64,000 nucleotides of DNA from an uncultured Lutibacter sp. (GCF_947493565.1 NZ_CANLRG010000007.1:161115-225114), one strand, 5' to 3'; shown: positions 27,184 to 35,191, counted from the first letter of the stretch. Translations and numbers: made by a program. Notes: generated by a model from the sequence alone, not told the origin.

Positions 27184-27594
27184 ATGAAAACTACTATTAA
27201 ATTATCATTATTGTTATTTTTAGCGTTATTGAATGTAAATTGTAACAATAAAAAAGCTTCAAAAACCATCACTGAATTTGGTGAAATTAATGTGATTGCA
27301 CCCAAAGAATTTAAAGAGAAATCTATAAATAAAACAATTATTGATATTAGAACACCAAATGAATTTTTAGAAGGACATATTGATGGAGCAGTTAATATTA
27401 ATTATTTTGACAAGAATTTTTTAGATGAAATTTCTAAATTAGATAAAACTAAGCCAATTTTTATGTATTGTAGGTCGGGTAATAGAACTTCTTCAGCTTC
27501 AAAAAAAATATCAAAATTGGGGTTTGAACAAGTTTATGATTTACAAGGAGGGATTTTAAACTGGGCTAAAACTAATCATGAAATTGTTAAATAA
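27184..27594 (+). CDS. Rhodanese-like lipoprotein
   Basis: This 136-residue protein has a signal peptide with a probable lipidation Cys at residue 20 (LNVNCNN; the lipobox is not canonical) and a single rhodanese domain. Catalytic Cys96 sits in the loop MYCRSGNRTS, and the flanking TIIDIRTPNEFLEGHIDGAVNI and LQGGILNW blocks are typical. It would carry sulfane sulfur as a cysteine persulfide on the periplasmic side. The DUF3365 gene overlaps or directly follows its 3' end, so the two are probably translationally coupled. Confidence 0.88.
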   Translation: MKTTIKLSLLLFLALLNVNCNNKKASKTITEFGEINVIAPKEFKEKSINKTIIDIRTPNEFLEGHIDGAVNINYFDKNFLDEISKLDKTKPIFMYCRSGNRTSSASKKISKLGFEQVYDLQGGILNWAKTNHEIVK

Positions 27595-28165
27595 AATGTT
27601 AAGAAATAGTATTATAATTCTTCTGGTTTTAGGGGTTGTTTCTTGTAAAAACTCCTCATTATCAAAAAAAGAAAAACTGGAATATTCTAACAAAGGAAAA
27701 GAAATTGCACAAGCCTCATTTAAGGAACTAAGTGGTAAATTAATGGAACAGATGCAATTGGGAGGAATTGAGAAAGCAATTCCTTTTTGTAATATAGAAG
27801 CTTTACCATTAACAAAAGAAATGTCAGAAAAATACAATGTTGAAATTAAAAGAACTTCTAATAAATTAAGAAATTCTAGAAATAGAGCAACTGATAGAGA
27901 ACTCGAAGTGATTCAAATATTTGAGAAATTGATGACTGAAAATGAAAGACTTTCTCCAATTGTAGAGTTAAATAACAATAGCCAAAAACACTTTTACGCC
28001 CCAATAATAATAAAAGCTAACTGTTTAGTTTGTCATGGAAAAGTTAAAGAAACGGTAACAATAAAGACGGATTCAATTATTAAATCTTTATACCCAAATG
28101 ATGAGGCAATTGGTTATAATGAAGGAGATTTAAGAGGAATTTGGAGCATTACTTTTAAAAATTAA
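27578..28165 (+). CDS. DUF3365 (Tll0287-like) haem-binding lipoprotein
   Basis: This protein of 189-195 residues has a lipobox (LVLGVVSCKNS) and one C-terminal haem motif CLVCHGK inside a DUF3365/Tll0287-like domain, a small-ligand or redox-sensing haem fold. There are two possible starts: ATG 27578, overlapping the rhodanese gene by 17 bp, and ATG 27596, just after its stop, which gives a shorter and cleaner signal peptide (MLRNSIIILLVLG). Both keep the lipobox. Its place between a rhodanese and an HMA protein suggests a role in sulfide sensing or electron transfer; this is inference. Confidence 0.8.
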   Translation: MKLLNKMLRNSIIILLVLGVVSCKNSSLSKKEKLEYSNKGKEIAQASFKELSGKLMEQMQLGGIEKAIPFCNIEALPLTKEMSEKYNVEIKRTSNKLRNSRNRATDRELEVIQIFEKLMTENERLSPIVELNNNSQKHFYAPIIIKANCLVCHGKVKETVTIKTDSIIKSLYPNDEAIGYNEGDLRGIWSITFKN

Positions 28166-28181
28166 TAAAGAATAGATAAAT

Positions 28182-28460
28182 ATGATAACAACATTAGAAA
28201 TATTAAATTTAAAATGTGGAGGTTGTGCAAATTCAATAAAAAAAGGATTGCTTTTAATTGATGGAGTAAGCAACGTTTCAGTTGATTTGGAAACTTCAAA
28301 AGTAACTGTTGACATTATAGATAGTTCAATAATTAATGAGGTTAAAAATAAATTAGGAACCATGGGGTATCCTGAAGTTGGAGACTCAAATACAATTATA
28401 CATAAAGCAAAATCTTTTGTAAGTTGCGCAACTGGTAGAATGTCATCAGACACTGAATAA
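28182..28460 (+). CDS. Heavy-metal-associated (HMA) domain protein
   Basis: This 92-residue protein has a ferredoxin-like HMA domain with the metal-binding motif CGGC (Cys12 and Cys15) and the usual VSVDLETSKVTVD strand. CopZ-type proteins carry Cu(I) to P-type ATPases or buffer copper. The last 25 residues (AKSFVSCATGRMSSDTE) go beyond a bare HMA domain and add a third Cys. It lies 16 nt after the DUF3365 gene and ends the operon that starts at 27184. No copper ATPase is nearby, so a link to sulfide metabolism (thiophilic metal or persulfide handling) is possible. Confidence 0.85.
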   Translation: MITTLEILNLKCGGCANSIKKGLLLIDGVSNVSVDLETSKVTVDIIDSSIINEVKNKLGTMGYPEVGDSNTIIHKAKSFVSCATGRMSSDTE

Positions 28461-28482
28461 GAATAATTTATGATGAAATTTT

Positions 28483-28538
28483 AAAATCGTTTATTGTGAC
28501 TTTAATCACAATAAACGATTTTTTTTTGGTTAATTTCC
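28483..28538 (+). promoter_or_regulatory. Composite element: HMA-operon terminator, Crp/Fnr-like operator 4 and -7 box of sqr
   Basis: The 17-nt arms AAAATCGTTTATTGTGA (28483-28499) and its exact complement (28506-28522) surround a 6-nt loop CTTTAA and run into a T-tract, a strong intrinsic terminator for the HMA operon. The middle of the same dyad is TTGTGA-N6-TCACAA, a Crp/Fnr-like operator. Its centre (28502.5) is exactly 28.5 bp before TAATTTCC (28531-28538), a partial -7 match (TAnnTTtc) for sqr. The sqr ATG is at 28574. Confidence 0.6.
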
Positions 28539-28573
28539 AAACTTAAAAAGTTGTGTAACATAAAATTAATCAT

Positions 28574-29884
28574 ATGCTCAAACATTTTCAAATACTTATC
28601 ATTGGTGGAGGTACAGCAGGAATTATGGTGGCTTCGATGCTTAAAAGAAAAAGTAAATCGGTAAATATCGCTATTATTGAACCTTCGGATACACATTATT
28701 ATCAACCAGCTTGGACCTTAGTTGGCGCGAATACTTATAGTTTTGAAAAAACAGCAAAGCCTATGGGTTCATTAATTTCTAAAGGAGTTGAATGGATTAG
28801 AGAATTTGCAGATAAATTTGAGCCAGAAAAAAATAAAGTAATTACTAAAAATGGAGCGGAATATACTTACGATTATTTAGTAGTAGCACCTGGTTTAAAA
28901 ATTGCTCCTGAAATGATTTCAGGCTTAAAAGAAGCTATGGATAGAGGTATTGTTTGTAGTAATTATACAAATCCTAAACAAACTTGGGAAACTCTTAAAA
29001 AATTTAAAGGAGGTACCGCTTTATTTACGCAACCAGCTACTCCAATTAAATGTGGAGGGGCACCACAAAAAATAATGTATTTAGCAGATGAATATTTCAG
29101 AAAAAGAGAATTAAGAGAACATACTGATATTGTTTTTGCATTGCCGAGCGGTTCTATATTTGGAGTAAAAGTTATTGCAGATACCTTAATGGAGGTTATT
29201 GATAAAAAAGATATCAATGTTCGATTTTTTCATAAACTAGTTAAAGTTGATCCCGATAAAAAAATTGCTTGGTATGAAATTGAAAAGGATATAACTGCTG
29301 GAGGTTGCGTAACTATTGCAGATGGAGATGAAAAATCATTGGATAAAGACATTCAATATAATTATAAAGATGTTAAAGTGACAAGAAGTGGAGATAGGTA
29401 TGGTATTTATTTTGACATGATGCATTTAGCTCCTCCTCAAAGTGCACCCGATTTTATAATTAAATCTCCACTAGCCTCTGAAACTGGCTGGGTGGATGTA
29501 GATAAAGGTACTATGCAGCACGTTAAATACCCTAATATTTTTAGTTTAGGTGATGTTTCAAACTTACCAACATCTAAAACTGGAGCTGCAATTAGAAAAC
29601 AAGCACCAGTTGTTGTGGCCAATATTTTAAAATTAATTGAAGTAAACACATTAGATACCAAAAAATATGAAGGATATACCTCATGTCCTTTAGTTACAGG
29701 TTATGGAAAAATGGTTTTAGCCGAATTTGATTACAGTCAAAATTTTGAGCCAGACCCAAAACTAAAACAATTCCCATTAATGATTTCTGATTCTTCAAAA
29801 GAACATTGGCGTTTATGGATGCTCAAAAAATATGGACTTCCATATTTATATTGGAACAAAATGATGAAAGGAATTGAAGTGTAA
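28574..29884 (+). CDS. sqr: Sulfide:quinone oxidoreductase, type II (SQOR-like)
   Basis: This 436-residue flavoprotein oxidises sulfide to sulfane sulfur and reduces quinone at the inner membrane. It has an N-terminal FAD-binding Rossmann motif (IIGGGTAGIMVA, 9-20) and the second FAD segment FSLGDVSNLPTSKTGAA. The two redox cysteines of the mitochondrial-type enzyme are conserved: Cys160 in TPIKCGGAPQKIMYL (human Cys201) and Cys371 in YTSCPLVTGYG (human Cys379). The C-terminal LPYLYWNKMMKG helix, expected to contact the membrane, is present. It is transcribed alone from the composite element at 28483-28538. Its electrons could enter the alternative complex III and cox chain encoded upstream. 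Confidence 0.93.
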   Translation: MLKHFQILIIGGGTAGIMVASMLKRKSKSVNIAIIEPSDTHYYQPAWTLVGANTYSFEKTAKPMGSLISKGVEWIREFADKFEPEKNKVITKNGAEYTYDYLVVAPGLKIAPEMISGLKEAMDRGIVCSNYTNPKQTWETLKKFKGGTALFTQPATPIKCGGAPQKIMYLADEYFRKRELREHTDIVFALPSGSIFGVKVIADTLMEVIDKKDINVRFFHKLVKVDPDKKIAWYEIEKDITAGGCVTIADGDEKSLDKDIQYNYKDVKVTRSGDRYGIYFDMMHLAPPQSAPDFIIKSPLASETGWVDVDKGTMQHVKYPNIFSLGDVSNLPTSKTGAAIRKQAPVVVANILKLIEVNTLDTKKYEGYTSCPLVTGYGKMVLAEFDYSQNFEPDPKLKQFPLMISDSSKEHWRLWMLKKYGLPYLYWNKMMKGIEV

Positions 29885-29895
29885 AATTAAATTAT

Positions 29896-29930
29896 AAAAA
29901 AAGCCTAAAGTTCAACTTTAGGCTTTCTCT
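29896..29930. terminator. Bidirectional terminator between sqr and the TonB receptor
   Basis: AAAGCCTAAAGTT (29900-29912) pairs with AACTTTAGGCTTT (29914-29926). A-rich sequence precedes it and T-rich sequence follows, so it can end both convergent transcripts. Confidence 0.75.
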
Positions 29931-29950
29931 TTTCCAATAATTTTCCTCAA

Positions 29951-32332
29951 TTAAAACTTGAAGGTAGCTCCAACTAAAAAGTTTCTAGTAGCTTGTGGGT
30001 AGTACCCTTGAACTTCAAAAGAAGTTCCTGGTGTAGACCAATAATCTAAATAGGTGTAACCTCTATCCACATATTCTTTGTTAAAAATATTGTTTACGAG
30101 TGCTGATAATACAATAGATTTAAAAGTAGATTTTGGTTTTATTTCATAAGTTAAATTTAAATCGCTAGTAAAATAGCTATCTAATTTTGAGGCTTTTGTA
30201 TCTGTATTGCTTAAATATTGTTCTCCAACAAATTTTGATAAAAAGTTAATAGTTAAACTTTCAACAGGTTGATAATTTAAATAGTTTCCTGCAATAATAT
30301 TTGGAGAAAAAGCAATATTTGTAGTTCCTATATTTTTACTAGTATCATCTCTTTCTAAAATAAAGTTTTTAATTTTATTTGAACTTATAGTGATGTTTGG
30401 TCTCATAGAAAGCTTATTAGAAAGAACTATATTAGCATCAACTTCTAATCCTAAACGATAACTATCTTCAACATTTTCACGTAAATATTCTCCAACATCA
30501 TTTAAACCACCCGTTTGAATTAATTGATTTTTATACAACATATAATATACATTGGTATTTAAAACCACTTTTTCGTTTTTTAAACGCCAACCTAATTCAA
30601 AATCGTTTAAAACTTCATTTTGAACATCAGAACCGTTTTTAAAATCGTCTCTATTTGGTTCTCTGTTAGCTCTGGCATATGAGGTGTAAATACTATTTGT
30701 ATTGTTAATTTTATAAGTTAATCCAAATTTTGGATTGAAAAAACTATAAGATTTATCAATATCTAAAGTATTTCTATCAGAGGTTAAACCATCAGTTTTG
30801 TAATTCACAAATCGTCCTTGTAAATCAACTAAACCACTTAAATTTTCGTTTAATTTAAAGGAAGCTTTTGAGTAAATACTAAATTCATTTTTTGTAGCAT
30901 CGCTAAAATAATAACGATCTCTAATATTGGCATTTTCAGCAAATTGTTTGGCCCAAATTACTTCTCCAAAATGGTCTCCAGTATAATTACTGGCTGAAAT
31001 TCCAGAAATAACTTCATATGCTTCATTTTTGTAATTGGCATTGAAATTTAACACATAAAAATCGTTGTTTAGCCATCTTCTAACAATAAGATCAGTTGCA
31101 GGACTTCCGTACCAATCTGTTCCAGTAGCTTCAACTATATTGTTGTATTTTGACACAGCACTACCTTCTTTGTATTGTTCAAAATAACCTTTTCCTTTGG
31201 TATAATTTAACCCAAGGTTTGTAGACCAATTATTATTTAATTTTTCATTCCAATGTAGTTGATAATGATCTTGCCAATAATTATCAGTTTCATTTTCATA
31301 AGTATAAGGGTTTTGTTTTCTGTCTTCTTTAAGTTCTTCAGCAGTTAGTCCATACCAAGCTTGATAAGTTTTTTCCTTATTTCCAAATGTGATTGCCTTT
31401 ATCAAGGTATTATCATCTACATAGGAGCCTTGTAAAAAATAGGATTTTAAATCAGAAAAAGCTCTATCAATATAACCGTCAGAATCAATTTTGGAAAATC
31501 TACCAGCAATTTCAATATGGTCATTAATTTTACCAGTACTAAATTTTACAGTATGTTTTTGAGTATTATAAGAGCCAAAAGCACTACTAATTTCTCCATA
31601 AGCATTTTCAGAAATAGCATCAGTTAATAAATTTAAACTAGCCCCAAAAGCACCAGAACCATTGGTTGAAGTTCCAACACCACGTTGTAATTGCATACTT
31701 TGAGTTGATGAAGTAAAGTCACCTAAATTTACCCAAAATGTACCTTGACTTTCAGTATCGTTATAAGGGATTCCGTTTAAAGTTACATTGATTCGTGATG
31801 CATCAGATCCTCTAACTCTAATATAAGTGTACCCAATACCAGCACCTGCATCTGAAGAGCTAGTGACTGAAGGCAAATAATTAAGTAACATAGGAATGTC
31901 CTGACCTAAATTACGCTTTTCTAATTCTTCTTTTGAAATATTGCTATGCGTGACAGGAGACGATGGCTTAACGCGTACAGCGGAAACTAATACTTCATCC
32001 AAGCTTACAAAGCTGTCGGACATATTAATTGAAATAAATGTATCTTTAGTAAGGTTAACAGTTACTTCTTTAGGTTGACTAATAATACTAACAACCAAAG
32101 TATAAACACCTTTTTTTAAGTTTAACTTAAAGTTCCCATCAAAATCGGAGGTTACTCCTTTACTAGTTCCTTTAATTAACACACTAGCACCTGGTAACGG
32201 ATTGTTTCCATCAGTTACTTTCCCGGAGAGTGTAAAGAATTCTTGTGCATTTGCATTTAAAGAAAATACAATAATTAAAAAAGCTACTAAGCTCTTCACT
32301 TTTTTAAATTTCAATTTTAAAAATGGTTTCAT
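29951..32332 (-). CDS. TonB-dependent receptor under TPP riboswitch control (predicted thiamine uptake)
   Basis: This 793-residue outer-membrane protein has a signal peptide ending NANAQ, a carboxypeptidase-like beta-sandwich domain (about 30-115; LSGKVTDGNNPLPGASVLIKG), a plug domain (about 125-235; GIGYTYIRVRGSDASRINVTLNG, quoted in parts) and a 22-strand barrel ending with a C-terminal aromatic (ATFKF). The TPP riboswitch 88 bp upstream on the same strand points to thiamine or a thiamine precursor as substrate, imported with TonB energy. It is the only gene in the riboswitch-controlled unit. Genes for a Pnu transporter and a NadR-like kinase lie just upstream on the same strand. Confidence 0.92.
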   Translation of the reverse strand: MKPFLKLKFKKVKSLVAFLIIVFSLNANAQEFFTLSGKVTDGNNPLPGASVLIKGTSKGVTSDFDGNFKLNLKKGVYTLVVSIISQPKEVTVNLTKDTFISINMSDSFVSLDEVLVSAVRVKPSSPVTHSNISKEELEKRNLGQDIPMLLNYLPSVTSSSDAGAGIGYTYIRVRGSDASRINVTLNGIPYNDTESQGTFWVNLGDFTSSTQSMQLQRGVGTSTNGSGAFGASLNLLTDAISENAYGEISSAFGSYNTQKHTVKFSTGKINDHIEIAGRFSKIDSDGYIDRAFSDLKSYFLQGSYVDDNTLIKAITFGNKEKTYQAWYGLTAEELKEDRKQNPYTYENETDNYWQDHYQLHWNEKLNNNWSTNLGLNYTKGKGYFEQYKEGSAVSKYNNIVEATGTDWYGSPATDLIVRRWLNNDFYVLNFNANYKNEAYEVISGISASNYTGDHFGEVIWAKQFAENANIRDRYYFSDATKNEFSIYSKASFKLNENLSGLVDLQGRFVNYKTDGLTSDRNTLDIDKSYSFFNPKFGLTYKINNTNSIYTSYARANREPNRDDFKNGSDVQNEVLNDFELGWRLKNEKVVLNTNVYYMLYKNQLIQTGGLNDVGEYLRENVEDSYRLGLEVDANIVLSNKLSMRPNITISSNKIKNFILERDDTSKNIGTTNIAFSPNIIAGNYLNYQPVESLTINFLSKFVGEQYLSNTDTKASKLDSYFTSDLNLTYEIKPKSTFKSIVLSALVNNIFNKEYVDRGYTYLDYWSTPGTSFEVQGYYPQATRNFLVGATFKF

Positions 32333-32420
32333 TTATGTATAAAATAAAACGATTTAAAAAGAGGTAATTAATCGATGTTTTGAATAATTATTTATTGTTT
32401 CCAAACATAATTTTTGTTTG

Positions 32421-32497
32421 AACATCCCTTAACAGCATTATCTGTTCAGGTTCAATGGGTTTGATCTCAGCCGTTTTAGGCACCCCTTTTGAGACAC
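32421..32497 (-). promoter_or_regulatory. TPP riboswitch (THI element)
   Basis: Read on the minus strand, the conserved blocks appear in the right order: GGGGTGCC, GGCTGAGA, ACCC, GAACCTGA, CAGATAATGCTG and AAGGGA. These are the two sensor arms of the thiamine pyrophosphate aptamer. I did not resolve helix P1 fully, so the boundaries are approximate. A loose hairpin between the aptamer and the start codon (AAAAC...GTTTT, about 32345-32385) could be the expression platform. Confidence 0.9.
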
Positions 32498-32499
32498 TG

Positions 32500-32880
32500 C
32501 AAATTTACCCTATATAAATTAATAAGCAATACATTTTTCAATTTTATTTTATCTAGTTTTACCCATTTTAGTTTTAAAAACAATTTATTAGGATGAAAAA
32601 AATAAATACTTCAACAGGGAATTATAGAGCACTTTAGAGCAATTTGCAAAAAAACAAAATGCAATTTATTCAAGTTTAAAAATGGAGTTATTATTTAAGT
32701 TTTATTTTGGTTATTGTTTGTTTGCCAGTAGCTTTAAAATTAATAAATGGAACAGATATTTTTTTAGAATCGGCAGTTTGGTTTTGATATATTCCTTTTA
32801 AAAATGGGTTTTTAAGAAGTATGAAGGAGTTTCTCACTCGGTAGAGAGGCTACTAAAAGATATAGAAATATCTTAATAAA
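32500..32880. other. Gene-poor stretch between the TPP riboswitch and arfB
   Basis: About 380 bp with no convincing gene. It must hold the promoter of the riboswitch transcript. The only coding-like signal is a plus-strand frame at 32680-32844, hydrophobic and interrupted by one TGA (32785-32787), which I do not call. I see no hairpin with a T-tract for the end of arfB. Confidence 0.4.
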
Positions 32881-33282
32881 TTACAATTCAGGCTTTCTTC
32901 GGAAAGCCTTTTTATAGGCTTGTTTTTTCTTTTTATCAATTCTTTTTTCAATACTTGATTTGCTTGGTTTTGTGGCTTTTCTTTTTTTGGGAACTTTTAA
33001 TGAATTTTCAATTAATTTTAAAAAACGTTGTATTACTAGTTCTTTATTTTTATGTTGACTTCTGCTCTCATCACAACTTAAAAATAAACTGTTTTCTTTG
33101 GTGAGTTTATTTTTTAATTTTTGAAGTAGTAATTCTTTTTCTTCTTTGGTAAATTCAGAAGAATTTTGAAGGTCAAAAACTAGTTCAACTTTGGTGGAAA
33201 CTTTATTTACATGTTGCCCGCCAGCACCGCTACTTTTAACGGCTTTAAATTTAAGTTCTTTTATTAGTGCTTGAGTATTCAT
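32881..33282 (-). CDS. arfB: Peptidyl-tRNA hydrolase ArfB (ribosome rescue factor)
   Basis: This 133-residue protein has the release-factor catalytic motif GGQ (residues 21-23, in SSGAGGQHVNKVSTKVEL) but no codon-recognition domain. It ends in a Lys/Arg-rich tail (KKRKATKPSKSS...KKKKQAYKKAFRR), which in ArfB enters the empty mRNA channel of stalled ribosomes. It hydrolyses the peptidyl-tRNA to free ribosomes stuck on mRNA ends. Its ATG overlaps the stop of the kinase gene by 4 bp, so it belongs to the same operon. Confidence 0.93.
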   Translation of the reverse strand: MNTQALIKELKFKAVKSSGAGGQHVNKVSTKVELVFDLQNSSEFTKEEKELLLQKLKNKLTKENSLFLSCDESRSQHKNKELVIQRFLKLIENSLKVPKKRKATKPSKSSIEKRIDKKKKQAYKKAFRRKPEL

Positions 33283-33878
33283 TTTTTTGGAGTAGGAAAT
33301 CTTTGTAGGTTGTGCTTGGAGTTTAAAATTTTATTGATTTCTTCTACAGCAAAATTAAATCTGTTTTTTTTACTTCCAGTAAGTAAAATATATGGACGAT
33401 TATTTTTTTTTAACGCATTTTCAAAGGCATTAAACATTTCTAGGCGTTCATTAGGTCGGTCTCTGATATCATCTTCTTCCCAAGGAGTATCTATATAGGT
33501 TAGTAGATATAAATCGTAAGTGTTTTGTTTTGCAGCTTTTTCTAGTTTAGTATCAACAAAACCCCCATAAAACTCTTCAGAATATACTTTGGTTTCTAAT
33601 AAATCTGTATCACAAATTAAAATTCTATCCGCTTTTGCAGCTAATTTGTTTTCTAATTCCATTTGTCCGTAAGCAATAGGAAGCAAATCTGAATTTTCAC
33701 AAGTTTTACGTTCATTGTTCCATTTGTTCTGCAAATATTCACGTGCATATTCAGGAACCCAAACCGTATTGTAATGGCGAGCCAATTGTTTAGATAAAGT
33801 AGTTTTACCCGTACTTTCAGGTCCAAATAATACTACTTTTACAATATTTCTATCGGTTTGTTTAAGAGTTTTTTCCAT
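33279..33878 (-). CDS. NadR-like P-loop kinase (nicotinamide riboside kinase family; thiamine kinase possible)
   Basis: This 199-residue protein has Walker A GPESTGKTT (19-27) followed by VPEYAREYLQ and a LICDTDLLETKVYSEEFYG segment, the pattern of the AAA_28/NadR C-terminal kinase domain that phosphorylates nicotinamide riboside. There is no adenylyltransferase domain and no DNA-binding domain. Its start lies 40 bp inside the pnuC gene, so production is coupled to the transporter, which fits metabolic trapping of the imported compound. The neighbouring TPP-regulated receptor leaves open that the substrate is thiamine. Confidence 0.8.
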   Translation of the reverse strand: MEKTLKQTDRNIVKVVLFGPESTGKTTLSKQLARHYNTVWVPEYAREYLQNKWNNERKTCENSDLLPIAYGQMELENKLAAKADRILICDTDLLETKVYSEEFYGGFVDTKLEKAAKQNTYDLYLLTYIDTPWEEDDIRDRPNERLEMFNAFENALKKNNRPYILLTGSKKNRFNFAVEEINKILNSKHNLQRFPTPKK

Positions 33879-34471
33879 TTTAGGTATCCATAAATTGCAA
33901 TAATAGTAAATATAAGGTATTGAAAACTTGTAAAAGTAAATCCTTTATAAAAATATAAAGGAACAGAAATAATGTCACCGATAATCCAATAAATCCAATT
34001 TTCAATTTTTTTTCTAGCCATTAACCACATTCCAACAAAAAATATAGCAGTGGTTATAGTATCAACATAGGCAACCCAACTTGTCCATTTATCAAAGCTT
34101 TTATAGATTACAAAAACAAAAATTAAAGTTGTAATAAAAATAAGAATGGAAAATGAGTTTTCTTTTTTAGTTGTTTTTGTAATAGGTGTGTTATGAGTAG
34201 CATCAACTTTTCGAGTCCAAATATACCAACCATAAATACTCATAATAAAGTAATAGGCATTAATCATCATATCACCAAGTAGCCCCCATTTTAATAATAG
34301 ATAAACAAAAATACTGGTACTAATCATTCCTGTTGGATATACCCATATTTTATTGTTTTTTGAATACCAGACAGATAAAAAGCCGAAAATAACAGCAATA
34401 ATTTCTAATACAATGTCTAAAGTTTCGTATTCATGATATTGACCAAAAAGATAATTGAAAATTTCATTCAT
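33839..34471 (-). CDS. Pnu-family vitamin transporter (PnuC-like)
   Basis: This 210-residue inner-membrane protein has about seven hydrophobic segments and a WxxW motif (YGWYIWTRK, about residues 84-92), hallmarks of the PnuC family of facilitated vitamin carriers. Family members carry nicotinamide riboside (PnuC), thiamine (PnuT) or riboflavin (PnuX), and the sequence alone does not settle which. The overlapping NadR-like kinase favours nicotinamide riboside; the TPP-riboswitch receptor 1.5 kb downstream favours thiamine. Confidence 0.88.
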   Translation of the reverse strand: MNEIFNYLFGQYHEYETLDIVLEIIAVIFGFLSVWYSKNNKIWVYPTGMISTSIFVYLLLKWGLLGDMMINAYYFIMSIYGWYIWTRKVDATHNTPITKTTKKENSFSILIFITTLIFVFVIYKSFDKWTSWVAYVDTITTAIFFVGMWLMARKKIENWIYWIIGDIISVPLYFYKGFTFTSFQYLIFTIIAIYGYLKWKKLLNKPIEIL

Positions 34472-34474
34472 ATT

Positions 34475-35191
34475 TTAAATAGCTAAATCTAAATTGTTTT
34501 CAAAAGCAGTACCAATTACCACTAAATCGGCTCCGCTTTTATAAGTATTTTGTAATTGTTTTTTTGATTTTATACCTCCTCCAACAATTAAAGGAATTGA
34601 AATATGTTGTTTTACTGTGGATATTAATTTAGAGTTTACTGGTTTTTTTGCACCACTACCAGCTTCTAAATAAATAAGTTGTTTTCCTTTATACATTCCA
34701 GCAACCGCTGTTGAAACAGCTAATTCAATATTTTCTTGAGGTATTGCAGTTGTTTTACTTACTTTTAGTACTGAAGAAATTGTTCCGCCATCTATTAAAA
34801 TATAGCCTGTAGGAATGATTTCTAAAGTAGAGTTTTTTAAAAATGGAACCGCTTTAATTTGTTGATCAATTAAATATTCTGGATTTCTACCTGAAAGTAG
34901 CGATAAAAACAATAAAGCGTCTGCGCTATTGCTAATTTGGGTGTAATCTCCAGGGAATAAAATTAAAGGGATTTTCGTGTTTTCTTTAATTTTTTTAGTT
35001 ACAATCTCCATTACTTCTTTTTTTACAGTACTACCACCAATAAAAATATAATTGGCATTTAAGCCTTCAATTTTTTGAGTTATTGATGGAATTTCATCTA
35101 CAATAACTTTTTCAGGATCTATAAGAATAGCTAATAACTTTTTTCCTTCTTTGGAAGCTTTTTTTATGGATGCAATAATGGATTTACTCAT
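34475..35191 (-). CDS. Geranylgeranylglyceryl/heptaprenylglyceryl phosphate synthase (PcrB/GGGPS family)
   Basis: This 238-residue TIM-barrel protein joins a polyprenyl diphosphate to glycerol-1-phosphate. Family blocks visible include ILIDPEKV near residue 20, FIGGSTVKKE, ILFPGDYTQIS, LLFLSLLSGRNPEYLI, YLEAGSGAKKPV and LIVGGGIKS for phosphate binding. This ether-lipid enzyme is classically archaeal, but a GGGPS-type form is established in Bacteroidota, where its product is not well understood. It overlaps the phosphopantetheinyl transferase gene by 8 bp and is followed 3 nt later by the Pnu gene. Confidence 0.9.
   Translation of the reverse strand: MSKSIIASIKKASKEGKKLLAILIDPEKVIVDEIPSITQKIEGLNANYIFIGGSTVKKEVMEIVTKKIKENTKIPLILFPGDYTQISNSADALLFLSLLSGRNPEYLIDQQIKAVPFLKNSTLEIIPTGYILIDGGTISSVLKVSKTTAIPQENIELAVSTAVAGMYKGKQLIYLEAGSGAKKPVNSKLISTVKQHISIPLIVGGGIKSKKQLQNTYKSGADLVVIGTAFENNLDLAI

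Noticed and set aside
32594..32638. Short plus-strand frame starting MKKINTSTG
   Set aside because: Only 14 codons, with no promoter or conserved feature.
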